Part shown: in pieces, positions 44,149 to 51,611 of the stretch | How positions within the stretch are numbered: position 1 is the first letter of the stretch | Layout: every line of letters starts with the position of its first letter | NCBI RefSeq assembly: GCF_900142975.1 | Contig: NZ_LT670848.1 | Coordinates: 496,001 to 560,000, forward strand | DNA from: Salegentibacter salegens | GTDB taxonomy: Bacteria > Bacteroidota > Bacteroidia > Flavobacteriales > Flavobacteriaceae | Length of the DNA: 64,000 nucleotides | Direction of reading: 5' to 3' | Notes under the pieces: generated by a model | Told to the model about the DNA's origin: nothing | Databases searched by the model: none | What the model saw: only the letters and a program-made list of their open reading frames with translations | Made by a program: the position numbers and the translations under genes

Positions 44149-45183
44149 ATGAAGAAAAGATTACGCAAACTTGCTGGCCGGTATAAGCTTATAGATCAGG
44201 TTTTAATAACGCCATACAGAAGTTATGGAACGCATTCCCACCTTTATATTAAAGGGCGCGTGCTGGATAACGAACCTCTTAAGATTACCCAGGATGCCAA
44301 TATTTTTAAAACGATAAAAACCACTTATAAACAGTTTGACACGTTTGAAATTCCTGATGCGCAAATAGATTTAAGTCTTCCCGGAAAGGTGCAGGCCACA
44401 ACAAAAAGTGATGATGAAGGTTTCTTTTTATTTGATGATATTATAGAGGCAAACCTCGCAGAACACGCCGATGAAGAAGGTTGGCTGGATTATGCTGTGT
44501 ATTACAAAGGTCCCTTAGGTAAAAAGACAGAGCTGTTGGAAGATCCTTTTAAAGGTGATTTTCTAATTCCAGATCCAAAGGCAGAATATGGGGTGATCAG
44601 TGATATAGACGACACTATTTTGCATACCGGTGTAACTTCATTTTTAAAACTTAGATTGCTAAAAAACTCACTGCTTACCAATGCTTATAATAGAATTCCA
44701 CTAAAAGGAGCAGCTGAATTTTACCAGAAACTACATACCGGTAGAGACGGTACGCCCAATAATCCTATTTTTTATTTAAGTAATAGCCCGTGGAATTTAT
44801 ATGAATATCTTAAACTATTTTTAGACCATAATGCATTTCCAAAAGGACCAATTTTATTACGGAAATTCAGAACGCCGTTTGATGGCAGTATAAAACCTGA
44901 AAAACCTCATAAACAAAAGGAGATCGCAAATATTCTAAAGACTTATCCTGAGATGAACTTTATTCTTATTGGTGATAGTGGCGAACACGATGCGTCTATT
45001 TATACCGAAATCGCTGCCCAATATCCAGATAGAATCCTGGCAATCTACCTGCGAAGCGTAAAGCACAAAAAACAAATGAACCGGGTGCGTAGTATTATAG
45101 ACAATTTTGAAACCACGCCGGTTTTAATGGTTGAAACATCTCAAGAAGCTGTAGAACACGCAAGGGAGCACGGGTTTATTTAG
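44149..45183 (+). CDS. App1-family phosphatase (DUF2183)
   Basis: A HAD-like phosphatase of the App1/DUF2183 family; the yeast founder dephosphorylates phosphatidic acid. The motif DIDDTI at 152-157 matches the DxDxT signature, and LIGDSGEHDASIY supplies the last acidic motif. The N-terminal part (about 25-130) is beta-rich (HSHLYIKGRVLDN). The substrate in bacteria is not known. It stands alone after the ligD repeat region; no signal peptide is visible. Confidence 0.88.
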   Translation: MKKRLRKLAGRYKLIDQVLITPYRSYGTHSHLYIKGRVLDNEPLKITQDANIFKTIKTTYKQFDTFEIPDAQIDLSLPGKVQATTKSDDEGFFLFDDIIEANLAEHADEEGWLDYAVYYKGPLGKKTELLEDPFKGDFLIPDPKAEYGVISDIDDTILHTGVTSFLKLRLLKNSLLTNAYNRIPLKGAAEFYQKLHTGRDGTPNNPIFYLSNSPWNLYEYLKLFLDHNAFPKGPILLRKFRTPFDGSIKPEKPHKQKEIANILKTYPEMNFILIGDSGEHDASIYTEIAAQYPDRILAIYLRSVKHKKQMNRVRSIIDNFETTPVLMVETSQEAVEHAREHGFI

Positions 45184-45194
45184 AAATCTGTAGT

Positions 45195-45860
45195 TTAATC
45201 ATCAATACTCTGCCCCACGGCAGTTCTTCTACTCGCAGGAGCTTTTCTTGGCATCGTTCTAAGAATATGATCCCAGAGAGGAGATGAAACCCCAAACGCC
45301 CTGTCGGCTTCGCGGTAGTGGTGAATACTATGGTGATGCCATAGAGTTTTCAGGAAATTATTGGGCACTTTAAAGGCATGAACCGAATAATGCACCGCCA
45401 GGTAACCGGCATATCCTATTAAAAATCCGGCTAAAAATCCAAAAACATAATCGCCTAAAACCGCCCGATAAATTATAAAAAGAACAGTGACAATTATTAG
45501 GCTTAAAACCGGTGGCATCGCTAACCGCGATTTATCTTTTGGGTAATCGTGGTGCACCCCGTGCATAGTGTAAGAAATCTTCTTTTTACGTTCGCTGGTT
45601 GCGGGAATATGGTATAAGTACCGGTGCATAATATATTCCACGAAAGTGAAAAAGAAAAGTCCGGCAAGAAAAAGTCCCACCATAACCGGGGTTTCAAAAC
45701 CTTTTTCAATAATTCCGTAGTAAATTAAAGCAACTGAAATTACTCCAAAAATAATTAACGGAAACGAAATATGGGTATGCGTAAGTTTTTCTAAAATTGG
45801 GTTGTCAAATAACTTTGGAGAACCCTTGTGCTTTGGTCTTTTAAGTTTTGTTGATTCCAT
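45195..45860 (-). CDS. Fatty acid hydroxylase-type membrane protein
   Basis: A 221-residue member of the sterol desaturase/fatty acid hydroxylase superfamily, closest in look to fatty acid 2-hydroxylases. Four hydrophobic helices and the metal-binding His boxes HRYLYH, HGVHHDYP, HYSVHAF and HHSIHHY are visible. In flavobacteria such enzymes may hydroxylate sphingolipid or other acyl chains (inference). The C-terminal SSPLWDHILRTMP is typical. It is 11 bases downstream of the deoxynucleoside kinase gene. Confidence 0.88.
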   Translation of the reverse strand: MESTKLKRPKHKGSPKLFDNPILEKLTHTHISFPLIIFGVISVALIYYGIIEKGFETPVMVGLFLAGLFFFTFVEYIMHRYLYHIPATSERKKKISYTMHGVHHDYPKDKSRLAMPPVLSLIIVTVLFIIYRAVLGDYVFGFLAGFLIGYAGYLAVHYSVHAFKVPNNFLKTLWHHHSIHHYREADRAFGVSSPLWDHILRTMPRKAPASRRTAVGQSIDD

Positions 45861-45871
45861 TTTTATTAATA

Positions 45872-46486
45872 TTAAAATAAACCGTGAATTTCAGCGTCAA
45901 TACGGTTGATAATATCTCCCAGATCTTCGGGATTATCTACAAAGTTAATATTATCTACGTCTATTATTAACAAATTTCCTTTGCTATAATTGTGTACCCA
46001 GGCTTCATATCTTTCATTTAACCGACTTAAATAATCTATAGAAATCGAGTTTTCATAGTCGCGTCCGCGTTTATGAATTTGCGATACCAAATTAGGGATA
46101 CTGCTTCTTAAATAAATAAGGAGATCGGGTCCCTGCACCACGCTTTCCATAAGGTCAAAAAGCGAACTGTAATTTTTAAAATCCCTATTGGTCATTAAAC
46201 CCATGGCATGCAGGTTTGGTGCGAAAATATGAGCATCTTCATAAATGGTCCTATCTTGAATAATATCCTTTCCGCTTTCTCGAATTTGGAGAATTTGCCT
46301 AAAACGGCTATTTAGAAAATAAATTTGAAGATTGAAGGACCAACGCTCCATTTTATTGTAAAAATCTTCCAAATAAGGGTTCTCCAGGACGTCTTCATAT
46401 TGAGCTTCCCATTTATAATGTTTTGCCAATAATTTGGTAAGTGTGGTTTTTCCTGCTCCTATATTTCCCGCAATGGCTACGTGCAT
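45872..46486 (-). CDS. Deoxynucleoside kinase
   Basis: Salvage kinase phosphorylating deoxyadenosine, deoxyguanosine or deoxycytidine with ATP. The P-loop is GNIGAGKTT (7-15), the catalytic Glu-Arg motif is DRTIYEDAHIF, and the lid/substrate motif is YLRSSIPNLVSQIHKRGRDYE. The length of 204 is typical of the dGK/dAK group. It would work with nupC and thyA in nucleotide salvage. A good -7 box and a leader hairpin lie upstream. Confidence 0.93.
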   Translation of the reverse strand: MHVAIAGNIGAGKTTLTKLLAKHYKWEAQYEDVLENPYLEDFYNKMERWSFNLQIYFLNSRFRQILQIRESGKDIIQDRTIYEDAHIFAPNLHAMGLMTNRDFKNYSSLFDLMESVVQGPDLLIYLRSSIPNLVSQIHKRGRDYENSISIDYLSRLNERYEAWVHNYSKGNLLIIDVDNINFVDNPEDLGDIINRIDAEIHGLF

Positions 46487-46513
46487 ATCTATATATTAGT
46501 TTGTGTAGTTAGT

Positions 46514-46543
46514 TGCGCTAAATGCAGCGCAGATGCAAAGATA
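46514..46543 (-). promoter_or_regulatory. Deoxynucleoside kinase promoter and leader hairpin
   Basis: On the minus strand TATCTTTG (46543-46536) matches TAnnTTTG and lies about 50 bases before the ATG. Between them TGCGCT and AGCGCA (46531-46526 and 46519-46514) form a 6-bp hairpin with a 6-base loop that would sit in the mRNA leader. Confidence 0.55.
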
Positions 46544-46629
46544 CAAGAATAACCAAACCTCTATATTTTGCACCCTATCAAAATACTCATAATTTTTTAA
46601 AGTCTAATTTTTTTGATTTTATATTATTG

Positions 46630-46850
46630 TTGTCCGATAAAGTTTTTCTGACTTGATGGAATATGAATGATGAAGGGCAATTTGGATGTTTTTCCTTTTC
46701 CACACCTTGCTTTAGAAAAAATGAACATTTAGTTTCATAATTTAAAAACCTTACTTAAAGAACATTGATATCCAGCAGGTTGTATTTAGTCTTTTTTCTT
46801 TATTCTTGCCGCCCCGAAAGCTCGGAGATCTTTACTCCTTTACCGGACAA
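46630..46850. repeat. MITE-like element with terminal inverted repeats
   Basis: TTGTCCGATAAAG at 46630-46642 and its inverse CTTTACCGGACAA at 46838-46850 match at 12 of 13 positions and bound 221 bases without a reading frame of note. This is the form of a miniature inverted-repeat element or the shell of a deleted insertion sequence. No target duplication is clear. Confidence 0.45.
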
Positions 46851-46904
46851 TACTGATTCTATATCTACTTAAAATTGATTAACTTAAAGTTAGAATTGCA
46901 GCTT

Positions 46905-47365
46905 ATGAAATCCCTGTTAAAATTTATCTTCTTCTTCTGAATTTTACCGGCTTTGCTCAAGAAAAGCAAAACGACCATCTTATGATAAGCCCAAGTAAGT
47001 ATGGTTATGAAAGTACTGTTTCAAGATTAGAATCGCTGCTGGAACAAAACGAAGCGCTTTCCCTTTTTACTAAAATTAAATATTCTAAAAATGCCGAAAA
47101 AGCTAGTTTAGAACTTTCTGAAGTAAGGATTTTAATATTCGGAAATCCCAAACAAGGTGCATTATTAATGCAAAGTGATCAATTGTCCGGGGTAGACCTT
47201 CGGCATAAAATGTTGGTTTATAAGGATAAAAATAAGGCGAAAGTCATTTATAGCAGTATTAATTATCTAAAATCCAGATATCAATTTAAGGCTGTGAAAA
47301 ACCTTCCTGAAATGAAAAAATACCTTAAAACCATAGCTTCCAAAGTTTTAGGTAGGAAAAGTTAG
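46905..47365 (+). pseudogene. Frameshifted DUF302-like secreted protein gene
   Basis: An open frame from 46982 codes a DUF302-like domain of 127 residues (SPSKYGYESTVSRLESLL, and EVRILIFGNPKQGALLMQ with the family's FGNPKxGxxLM motif). Its signal peptide is in another frame: ATG at 46905 gives MKSLLKFIFFF and then a stop, while the DUF302 frame read back from 46982 continues as NFTGFAQEKQNDHL, a plausible signal cleavage region. One lost base in the TTCTTCTTCT stretch would explain it. It is either a pseudogene by a single deletion or a sequencing error; the domain itself is intact. DUF302 proteins have no settled function. Confidence 0.65.
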
Positions 47366-47767
47366 AAAATCAGGGAAATTTGATATAGCTACTCACGAAG
47401 GTATTATTTCAGAAATATGTGAATTTCGTTTTGAAATTAATTACTCACGTTATGCAAGATAATATAAAATTCCTCAATTTTAACTTTTGAGTTGTTGATA
47501 ACTATATTTATGTAAATATTCGATATGATCTAAGTTTGGATTCTGCTACAGCAAAAGAAATTTTCAAAAGAATCCGTGTTCCTGCTCCCGCCACTTAACC
47601 TTAATCTTAACCTGAGCGCATTAATACGACAGAGCCACAAAATATTATTGCACAAATAAACAGAAACATTAAAAATTTAAATAAAAACAGTCGTTATTTC
47701 TTTTTACCAACTTGTATTTTAAAGCAAATATGATTAACTTAGGAGTGTTTAAAAAAAATACAGTAAA
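47366..47767. other. Gap with solo IS end and a short remnant frame
   Basis: Contains the solo insertion-sequence end at 47441-47519. After it a frame without a start (ending at about 47600) reads RYDLSLDSATAKEIFKRIR before a stop; unrecognised. The rest, up to the DUF2141 gene, is AT-rich and empty. Confidence 0.5.
47441..47519 (+). repeat. Solo left end of the IS4-type element
   Basis: About 79 bases starting TTACTCACGTTATGCAAGAT match the left end of the intact element at 50288-50366 with roughly seven differences. No transposase follows, so it is the relic of a second copy, in the same orientation. Confidence 0.8.
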
Positions 47768-48286
47768 ATGATGAATAATATGTTTTTTAAGTTTTTTTCT
47801 CAAAATACCGGGCATTCTGAAAACCCCTATATTTTCCGAAAATTTTCACAGCTGTTTTTTTGGCTGGCTCTAAGCTTAGTATGGCTGCCGTCAAATGGGT
47901 TTGCTCAGACAGAATGCCCCTCCGTTAATGTAAAAATTCAGAACATAAGTAACAATACTGGGGTTATCGCCTGTGCGATTTTTGAATCTGGGGAAGGTTT
48001 CCCCAATAAATTCCTGAAATTCGCACCTAAAATCATGATAACACAAATAAGCGGAACAGATGCGAGTTTTGAGTTTTCAGATATTCTACCGGGAAAATAT
48101 GCCATTGCCGTGATCCATGATGAAAACCGCAACGGTGAACTTGACACTAATATGTTTGGATTTCCGAAGGAAGGTTATGGTTTTTCCAGTGGTGCAGAGG
48201 TTACATTGAGCGCTCCTTCTTTTTCTGACGCTGAATTTTTATATGATGGAGGAGTTTTGGAAATGTCTATAAATTTGAACTACTAA
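47768..48286 (+). CDS. DUF2141 secreted protein
   Basis: A protein of 172 residues. The N-terminal about 46 residues include a hydrophobic run (FFWLALSLVWLPSNGFAQ) that serves as signal peptide; an earlier ATG stretch makes it longer than usual. The mature part is a DUF2141 domain (about 50-165): NTGVIACAIFESGEGFP, LPGKYAIAVIHDENRNGELDTN, and FGFPKEGYGFSSGA. The DENRNGELD loop looks like a calcium-binding loop. Function unknown. The only intact-looking short gene in this decayed stretch. Confidence 0.85.
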   Translation: MMNNMFFKFFSQNTGHSENPYIFRKFSQLFFWLALSLVWLPSNGFAQTECPSVNVKIQNISNNTGVIACAIFESGEGFPNKFLKFAPKIMITQISGTDASFEFSDILPGKYAIAVIHDENRNGELDTNMFGFPKEGYGFSSGAEVTLSAPSFSDAEFLYDGGVLEMSINLNY

Positions 48287-48296
48287 AAATTTAAAA

Positions 48297-48410
48297 TTAT
48301 CTATTCCTGTTGTAGGGAATGATTTAAAAGCAGGAACAGAAAAATTCCAAATCATAGCCGAATCTGCTAGAATGAGCAGCGGAAATTTAACTTTTAGAAT
48401 CAACTCCTAA
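48297..48410 (+). pseudogene. C-terminal remnant of an unknown protein
   Basis: A frame without start codon, ending NLTFRINS and a stop, with KAGTEKFQIIAESARMSS before it. Codon use looks protein-like, but no family is recognised. It begins within the end of the DUF2141 gene. Confidence 0.35.
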
Positions 48411-48521
48411 GACCATAAAAAGAAACCTAAAGAAAGTACCGTACCGACAAAAATCTGATTATTAAATAATAGGTTTTCGCTTCTTGATTATCCTTAAAAT
48501 AATACTATTTGCAATAACTAA

Positions 48522-48620
48522 GTGTTCGTGTGGTCGCTACGGCCTAACATGAACGCAGTGTTGACTGAACCGGTTGGTTGCCGATTGCAAGGATATTACG
48601 GTTCGAACCGTGCCAGTTAA
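48522..48620. ncRNA. Candidate structured RNA or folded DNA element
   Basis: A GC-richer stretch without a reading frame. At 48522-48556 the arms GTGTTCGTG and CATGAACGC pair over 9 bp, with an inner GGTC/GGCC stem and a GCTAC loop. At 48561-48620 TTGACTG pairs with CAGTTAA, inside it CGGTT (48571-48575) with AACCG (48606-48610), and inside that TTGC (48578-48581) with GCAA (48587-48590). Two compact hairpins in tandem suggest a structured transcript or a recombination or replication site. Direction of transcription, if any, is unknown. I do not recognise the family. Confidence 0.4.
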
Positions 48621-48646
48621 AACGGCCTTATGATGCCCGTTAATGA

Positions 48647-48793
48647 AGGGATAACCGAAAAACACAAAATACTAGGCTTGAAAAAGAAAACCTTGCAACA
48701 GATATTTCTACTTTAGAAGCAGAAATCGACCAAATGGTGTATGAGCTTTATGGGTTGACTGAGGAGGAAATCGCTATAGTAGAAAATTCATAG
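48647..48793 (+). pseudogene. C-terminal tail of a type IIG-like restriction/N6-adenine methyltransferase
   Basis: An open frame of 48 codons, without a start, reads LEAEIDQMVYELYGLTEEEI and then IAIVENS and a stop. The phrase IDQMVYELYGLTEEEI is the very typical end of Eco57I/PglX-like DNA methyltransferases and type IIG enzymes. Everything upstream of it has been lost. It shows that a restriction-modification or BREX-type gene once stood here. Confidence 0.7.
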
Positions 48794-48910
48794 AAGAGTG
48801 GAAATTTTTTTGGGCGATTCATGAATTCTTAAACAATAAGAGAGAATGAATAAATTGCGATTATGGAGGGTAAAGTTTATGGTACAAAATGAGAAAGAAT
48901 TAAATGCGAT

Positions 48911-49030
48911 TTGATTAACAATCCTACTGTTATCCTTGATGAGAATGGGATAAAAATTTAGGATGAATATCGTATAACGAATTGTGCACCATCTATAAAA
49001 ACTGCTGTGACCGCCTATAAAATCAATTAA
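48911..49030 (+). pseudogene. Remnant frame with internal stop
   Basis: LINNPTVILDENGIKI, an in-frame TAG, then DEYRITNCAPSIKTAVTAYK and a stop 8 bases before the DUF2254 gene. A second small piece in another frame (VQNEKELNAI) lies just before it. It looks like the decayed end of one protein. Not recognised. Confidence 0.4.
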
Positions 49031-49037
49031 GAATACT

Positions 49038-50309
49038 ATGAAAAAAAAGATCATCATTTATTACAATAGGATTCAAGAGCGTTTATGGTTTAGACCTTTG
49101 ATATTTTGTTTAATCTCAGTGGCTGCTGCACTAATCGCCCATCAAGCCGATGAGACCCAACTTAATGATCTTGTTCCCATTATAAAGTCAGAATCGATTG
49201 AAGGACTTTTGGATATTTTATCTTCCAGCATGTTGGTCATCTCGATATTTGCAGTTGCATCGATGCTTTCAGCCTATTCCGCGGCAAGTACCACTGCAAC
49301 TCCAAGGTCTTTTAAAATTGTAATCACAGACGATGTGTCGCAATATGCTCTTTCTACATTCATAGGCGCATTTATATTTAGTATTGTCGCTACAGTTGCT
49401 ATGGATAATGGGTATTACAATCAAGCGGGTAAATTTATTCTCTTCTTAATCACTTTAGTATTCTTTGCAGTAGTCATACTCACCTTCTTAAGGTGGGTAG
49501 ACAGTATTTCAAGATTAGGTAGGTTGGAGCGTACCATCATGCAGGTAGAAGCAGTAGCCGCGAAATCTTTATCCAACTACATTAAAAATCCTTTGCTCAA
49601 TGCTCTTCCCATAACTGGCAAATTCCCAGATGGAAAATCAGTGCTTGCTGATTCTATTGGGTACGTTGAACACATAAATATGCATGCTTTACAGGATTTG
49701 GCTAAAGAGATGGGGCTAAAAATTCGCCTTAATTGTCTTCCGGGTAAATTTATTCATAAAAATTTTGTAATCGCATTCATTAGTTCCAATCAAGATTTAG
49801 ATATGAGTAAAGTTACTCAAAAGCTTAATGATGCCATTCACGTTGGTCATACAAGATTATTTCCCGAAGATCCTCGATTTGGGTTACTTACATTAGCAGA
49901 AATTGCCAGTCGAGCATTATCTACTGGCATTAATGATCCTGGAACCGCCATCCAAATAATTACTAGCCAAGAAAGACTCCTTTTTTTATGGAATGATGAG
50001 ATTGAAAACAGCACAGAAATTACTGTACTTTATGATTGTATAGAAGTTCCACAAATCTCGATGGAAGAACTTTTTGATGATGCATTTAGGTCTATTTCTA
50101 GAGATGGTGCAGGATATATAGAAGTAATGTTGCGATTGCAAAAAACATTTAATTCGTTAGAAACGATAAATGATGCTGAAATAAAAGCAGCTGCAATTCA
50201 ATATTCAAAGTATGCCTTCAATAGTGCCGAATTGGCAATCAAATTGAAACATGATCTCGATATTTTAGAAAAGCAATGCTTATTTAGTTACTCACGTTAC
50301 GCAAGATAA
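49038..50309 (+). CDS. DUF2254 membrane protein, 3' end replaced by an IS
   Basis: An integral-membrane protein of the DUF2254 family: helices at about 18-35, 55-80, 105-125 and 130-150, then a large soluble part with YVEHINMHALQDLAKEM, HVGHTRLFPEDPRFGLLTLAEIA-type segment and ALSTGINDPGTAIQII. Function unknown. The last eight residues (SYSRYAR and the stop) are encoded by the left end of the IS4-type element that inserted at about 50286-50290, so the native C-terminus is lost. If the element and one TTA of a presumed duplication are removed, the frame runs on for about 15 codons. Confidence 0.85.
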   Translation: MKKKIIIYYNRIQERLWFRPLIFCLISVAAALIAHQADETQLNDLVPIIKSESIEGLLDILSSSMLVISIFAVASMLSAYSAASTTATPRSFKIVITDDVSQYALSTFIGAFIFSIVATVAMDNGYYNQAGKFILFLITLVFFAVVILTFLRWVDSISRLGRLERTIMQVEAVAAKSLSNYIKNPLLNALPITGKFPDGKSVLADSIGYVEHINMHALQDLAKEMGLKIRLNCLPGKFIHKNFVIAFISSNQDLDMSKVTQKLNDAIHVGHTRLFPEDPRFGLLTLAEIASRALSTGINDPGTAIQIITSQERLLFLWNDEIENSTEITVLYDCIEVPQISMEELFDDAFRSISRDGAGYIEVMLRLQKTFNSLETINDAEIKAAAIQYSKYAFNSAELAIKLKHDLDILEKQCLFSYSRYAR

Positions 50310-51460
50310 TATAAAATTCCTTAGTTTTAACTTTTGAATTGTTGATAACTATATTTTTGGAAATATGGAAAATTTTGCGGATCTATACAGCGATTATTTG
50401 ATAAGTTCAAGTTCTTATACCACGGCAACGGGCATGGCCTCATTATTGTCAATAAAGCATGACAAGGTCACACGTGAGTTGTCCAATGGTGATTACGACA
50501 GCAAATTTATGGCAGAAGGCAAAGGTCTATATTCAAGAAATGACCCAGTCTAAAGAGGTCGTGTATTTAAGTTTTGACGATTCCATAGAAGAGAAACGGT
50601 ACACCGATGAGAGCGAACTGAATTGCTGGCATTACGACCACGTGTTCGGCCGGTCCGTCAAAGGGGTTAATTTTTTGACCGCCCTGGTAGAGGTTGCCGG
50701 TATGGGGTTGCCCTGTGCCGTTGAGTTCGTAAAGAAGGACGTTTGGGTGGCCGATCCCAAGACGGGAAAGACAAAACGCAAAAGCAGGACGACCAAAAAT
50801 GAAATGTTCAGGAAAATGCTCCGGGAATGCCATGGCAAGTTCAGGTTCGATTATGTTTTGGGCGATAGCTGGTATTCATCGATCGAAAATATGATATGTG
50901 CGAAAAAAGAGTTGGGAGTCGATTTTGTCCTTGCCCTAAAAAGCAATAGAAAGGTGTCCTTGTCATTGGGGGGCAAAGAAAAAAAGGAATACATAAGTAT
51001 TGAAACGCTACAGCCGGGACAGCAGACCGTGGAGGTCTGGTTCGAAGAACTGGATTTTCCGCTGTTGCTCACAAAGCAGGTTTTCAAAAACGAGAACGGT
51101 ACAGTCGGCGAGTTGTACCTGGCCTGTAGTGATTTAAACCTATCGTATGACCAAATAACTACGATCTACAAAAAACGGTGGGGAGTAGAGGAATATCACA
51201 AATCCATAAAAAGCAATACGGGTTTTGGCAAAAGCCTAACGAAAACAATCAAGACCCAAACCAACCATTATGTGCTGTCCATCGTGGCGTACATAAAACT
51301 GGAATGGTTGAAACAGAGGACCAAAAAAAATCATTTTGCAATGAAAACCCAGATATACCTGGCCGCTCAACAAGCGGCTTGTGCAGAACTCAATAAGTTA
51401 TCAACACCAAGGGTAGCATGACGGCCCTTTTTGATTAATTTTTGCGTAAGGTGAGTTACT
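50286..51460 (+). mobile_element. IS4-type insertion sequence, about 1.17 kb
   Basis: Bounded by AGTTACTCACGTTACGCAA (50286-50304) and the inverse of AGTAACTCACCTTACGCAA (51442-51460), 17 of 19 positions matching. If the ends are taken at CTCAC, a TTA stands on each side and may be a target duplication. The inside is visibly richer in G and C than the neighbouring genes, so it arrived from elsewhere. Its transposase is frameshifted. Confidence 0.85.
50365..51421 (+). pseudogene. Frameshifted IS4/IS701-type transposase
   Basis: The first frame (50365) reads MENFADLYSDYLISSSSYTT up to KHDKVTRELSNGDYDSKF. The continuation is in another frame, LWQKAKVYIQEMTQSKEVVY from about 50502 onward, running to 51421. 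The catalytic residues are there: Asp in LSFDDSIEEK, Asp in YVLGDSWYSS, and Glu in YKKRWGVEEYHKSIK, an exact YREK signature of IS4-type transposases. Related elements read SKDLW at the junction, so loss of two bases is likely. A single shift leaves it probably inactive unless ribosomal frameshifting restores it. Confidence 0.85.
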
Positions 51461-51611
51461 TACAAAAGGCTTGTGGCCGTTATAGTGGTGAAGAATTCCT
51501 ATAACGATCCCGCGTTTTTGGCCAAAAGCTTAAACTCACTAAAAATTTTCTATAGATGGAAACTATGAAAAGGCCCTTGAAAATTGGATTAAAAGTGCGG
51601 CGAAATATTAG
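51460..51611 (+). pseudogene. Broken reading frame right of the IS
   Basis: In the frame that continues DUF2254 after removing the IS: LQKACGRYSGEEFL and a stop. In a second frame: NDPAFLAKSLNSLKIF. In a third: DGNYEKALENWIKSAAKY and a stop at 51609-51611. Together they look like one peptide of about 45 residues split by at least two small indels. The last part resembles a TPR-like helix pair. Touches the end of the convergent AraC gene. Confidence 0.45.

Noticed and set aside
48590..48625. tRNA-like T-loop sequence GGTTCGAACC
   Set aside because: It resembles a T-arm loop, but no acceptor stem, anticodon arm or D-arm can be built around it; it fits better into the hairpin described for 48561-48620.
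48541..48640. Integron attC site
   Set aside because: GCCTAAC is present, but no GTTRGGC partner follows at a suitable distance and no integrase gene is in the window.
50459..50560. Independent start of a transposase at 50459
   Set aside because: The first residues (MTRSHVSCPMVITTAN) are out-of-frame reading of the true N-terminal part; the real gene begins at 50365 and is frameshifted.
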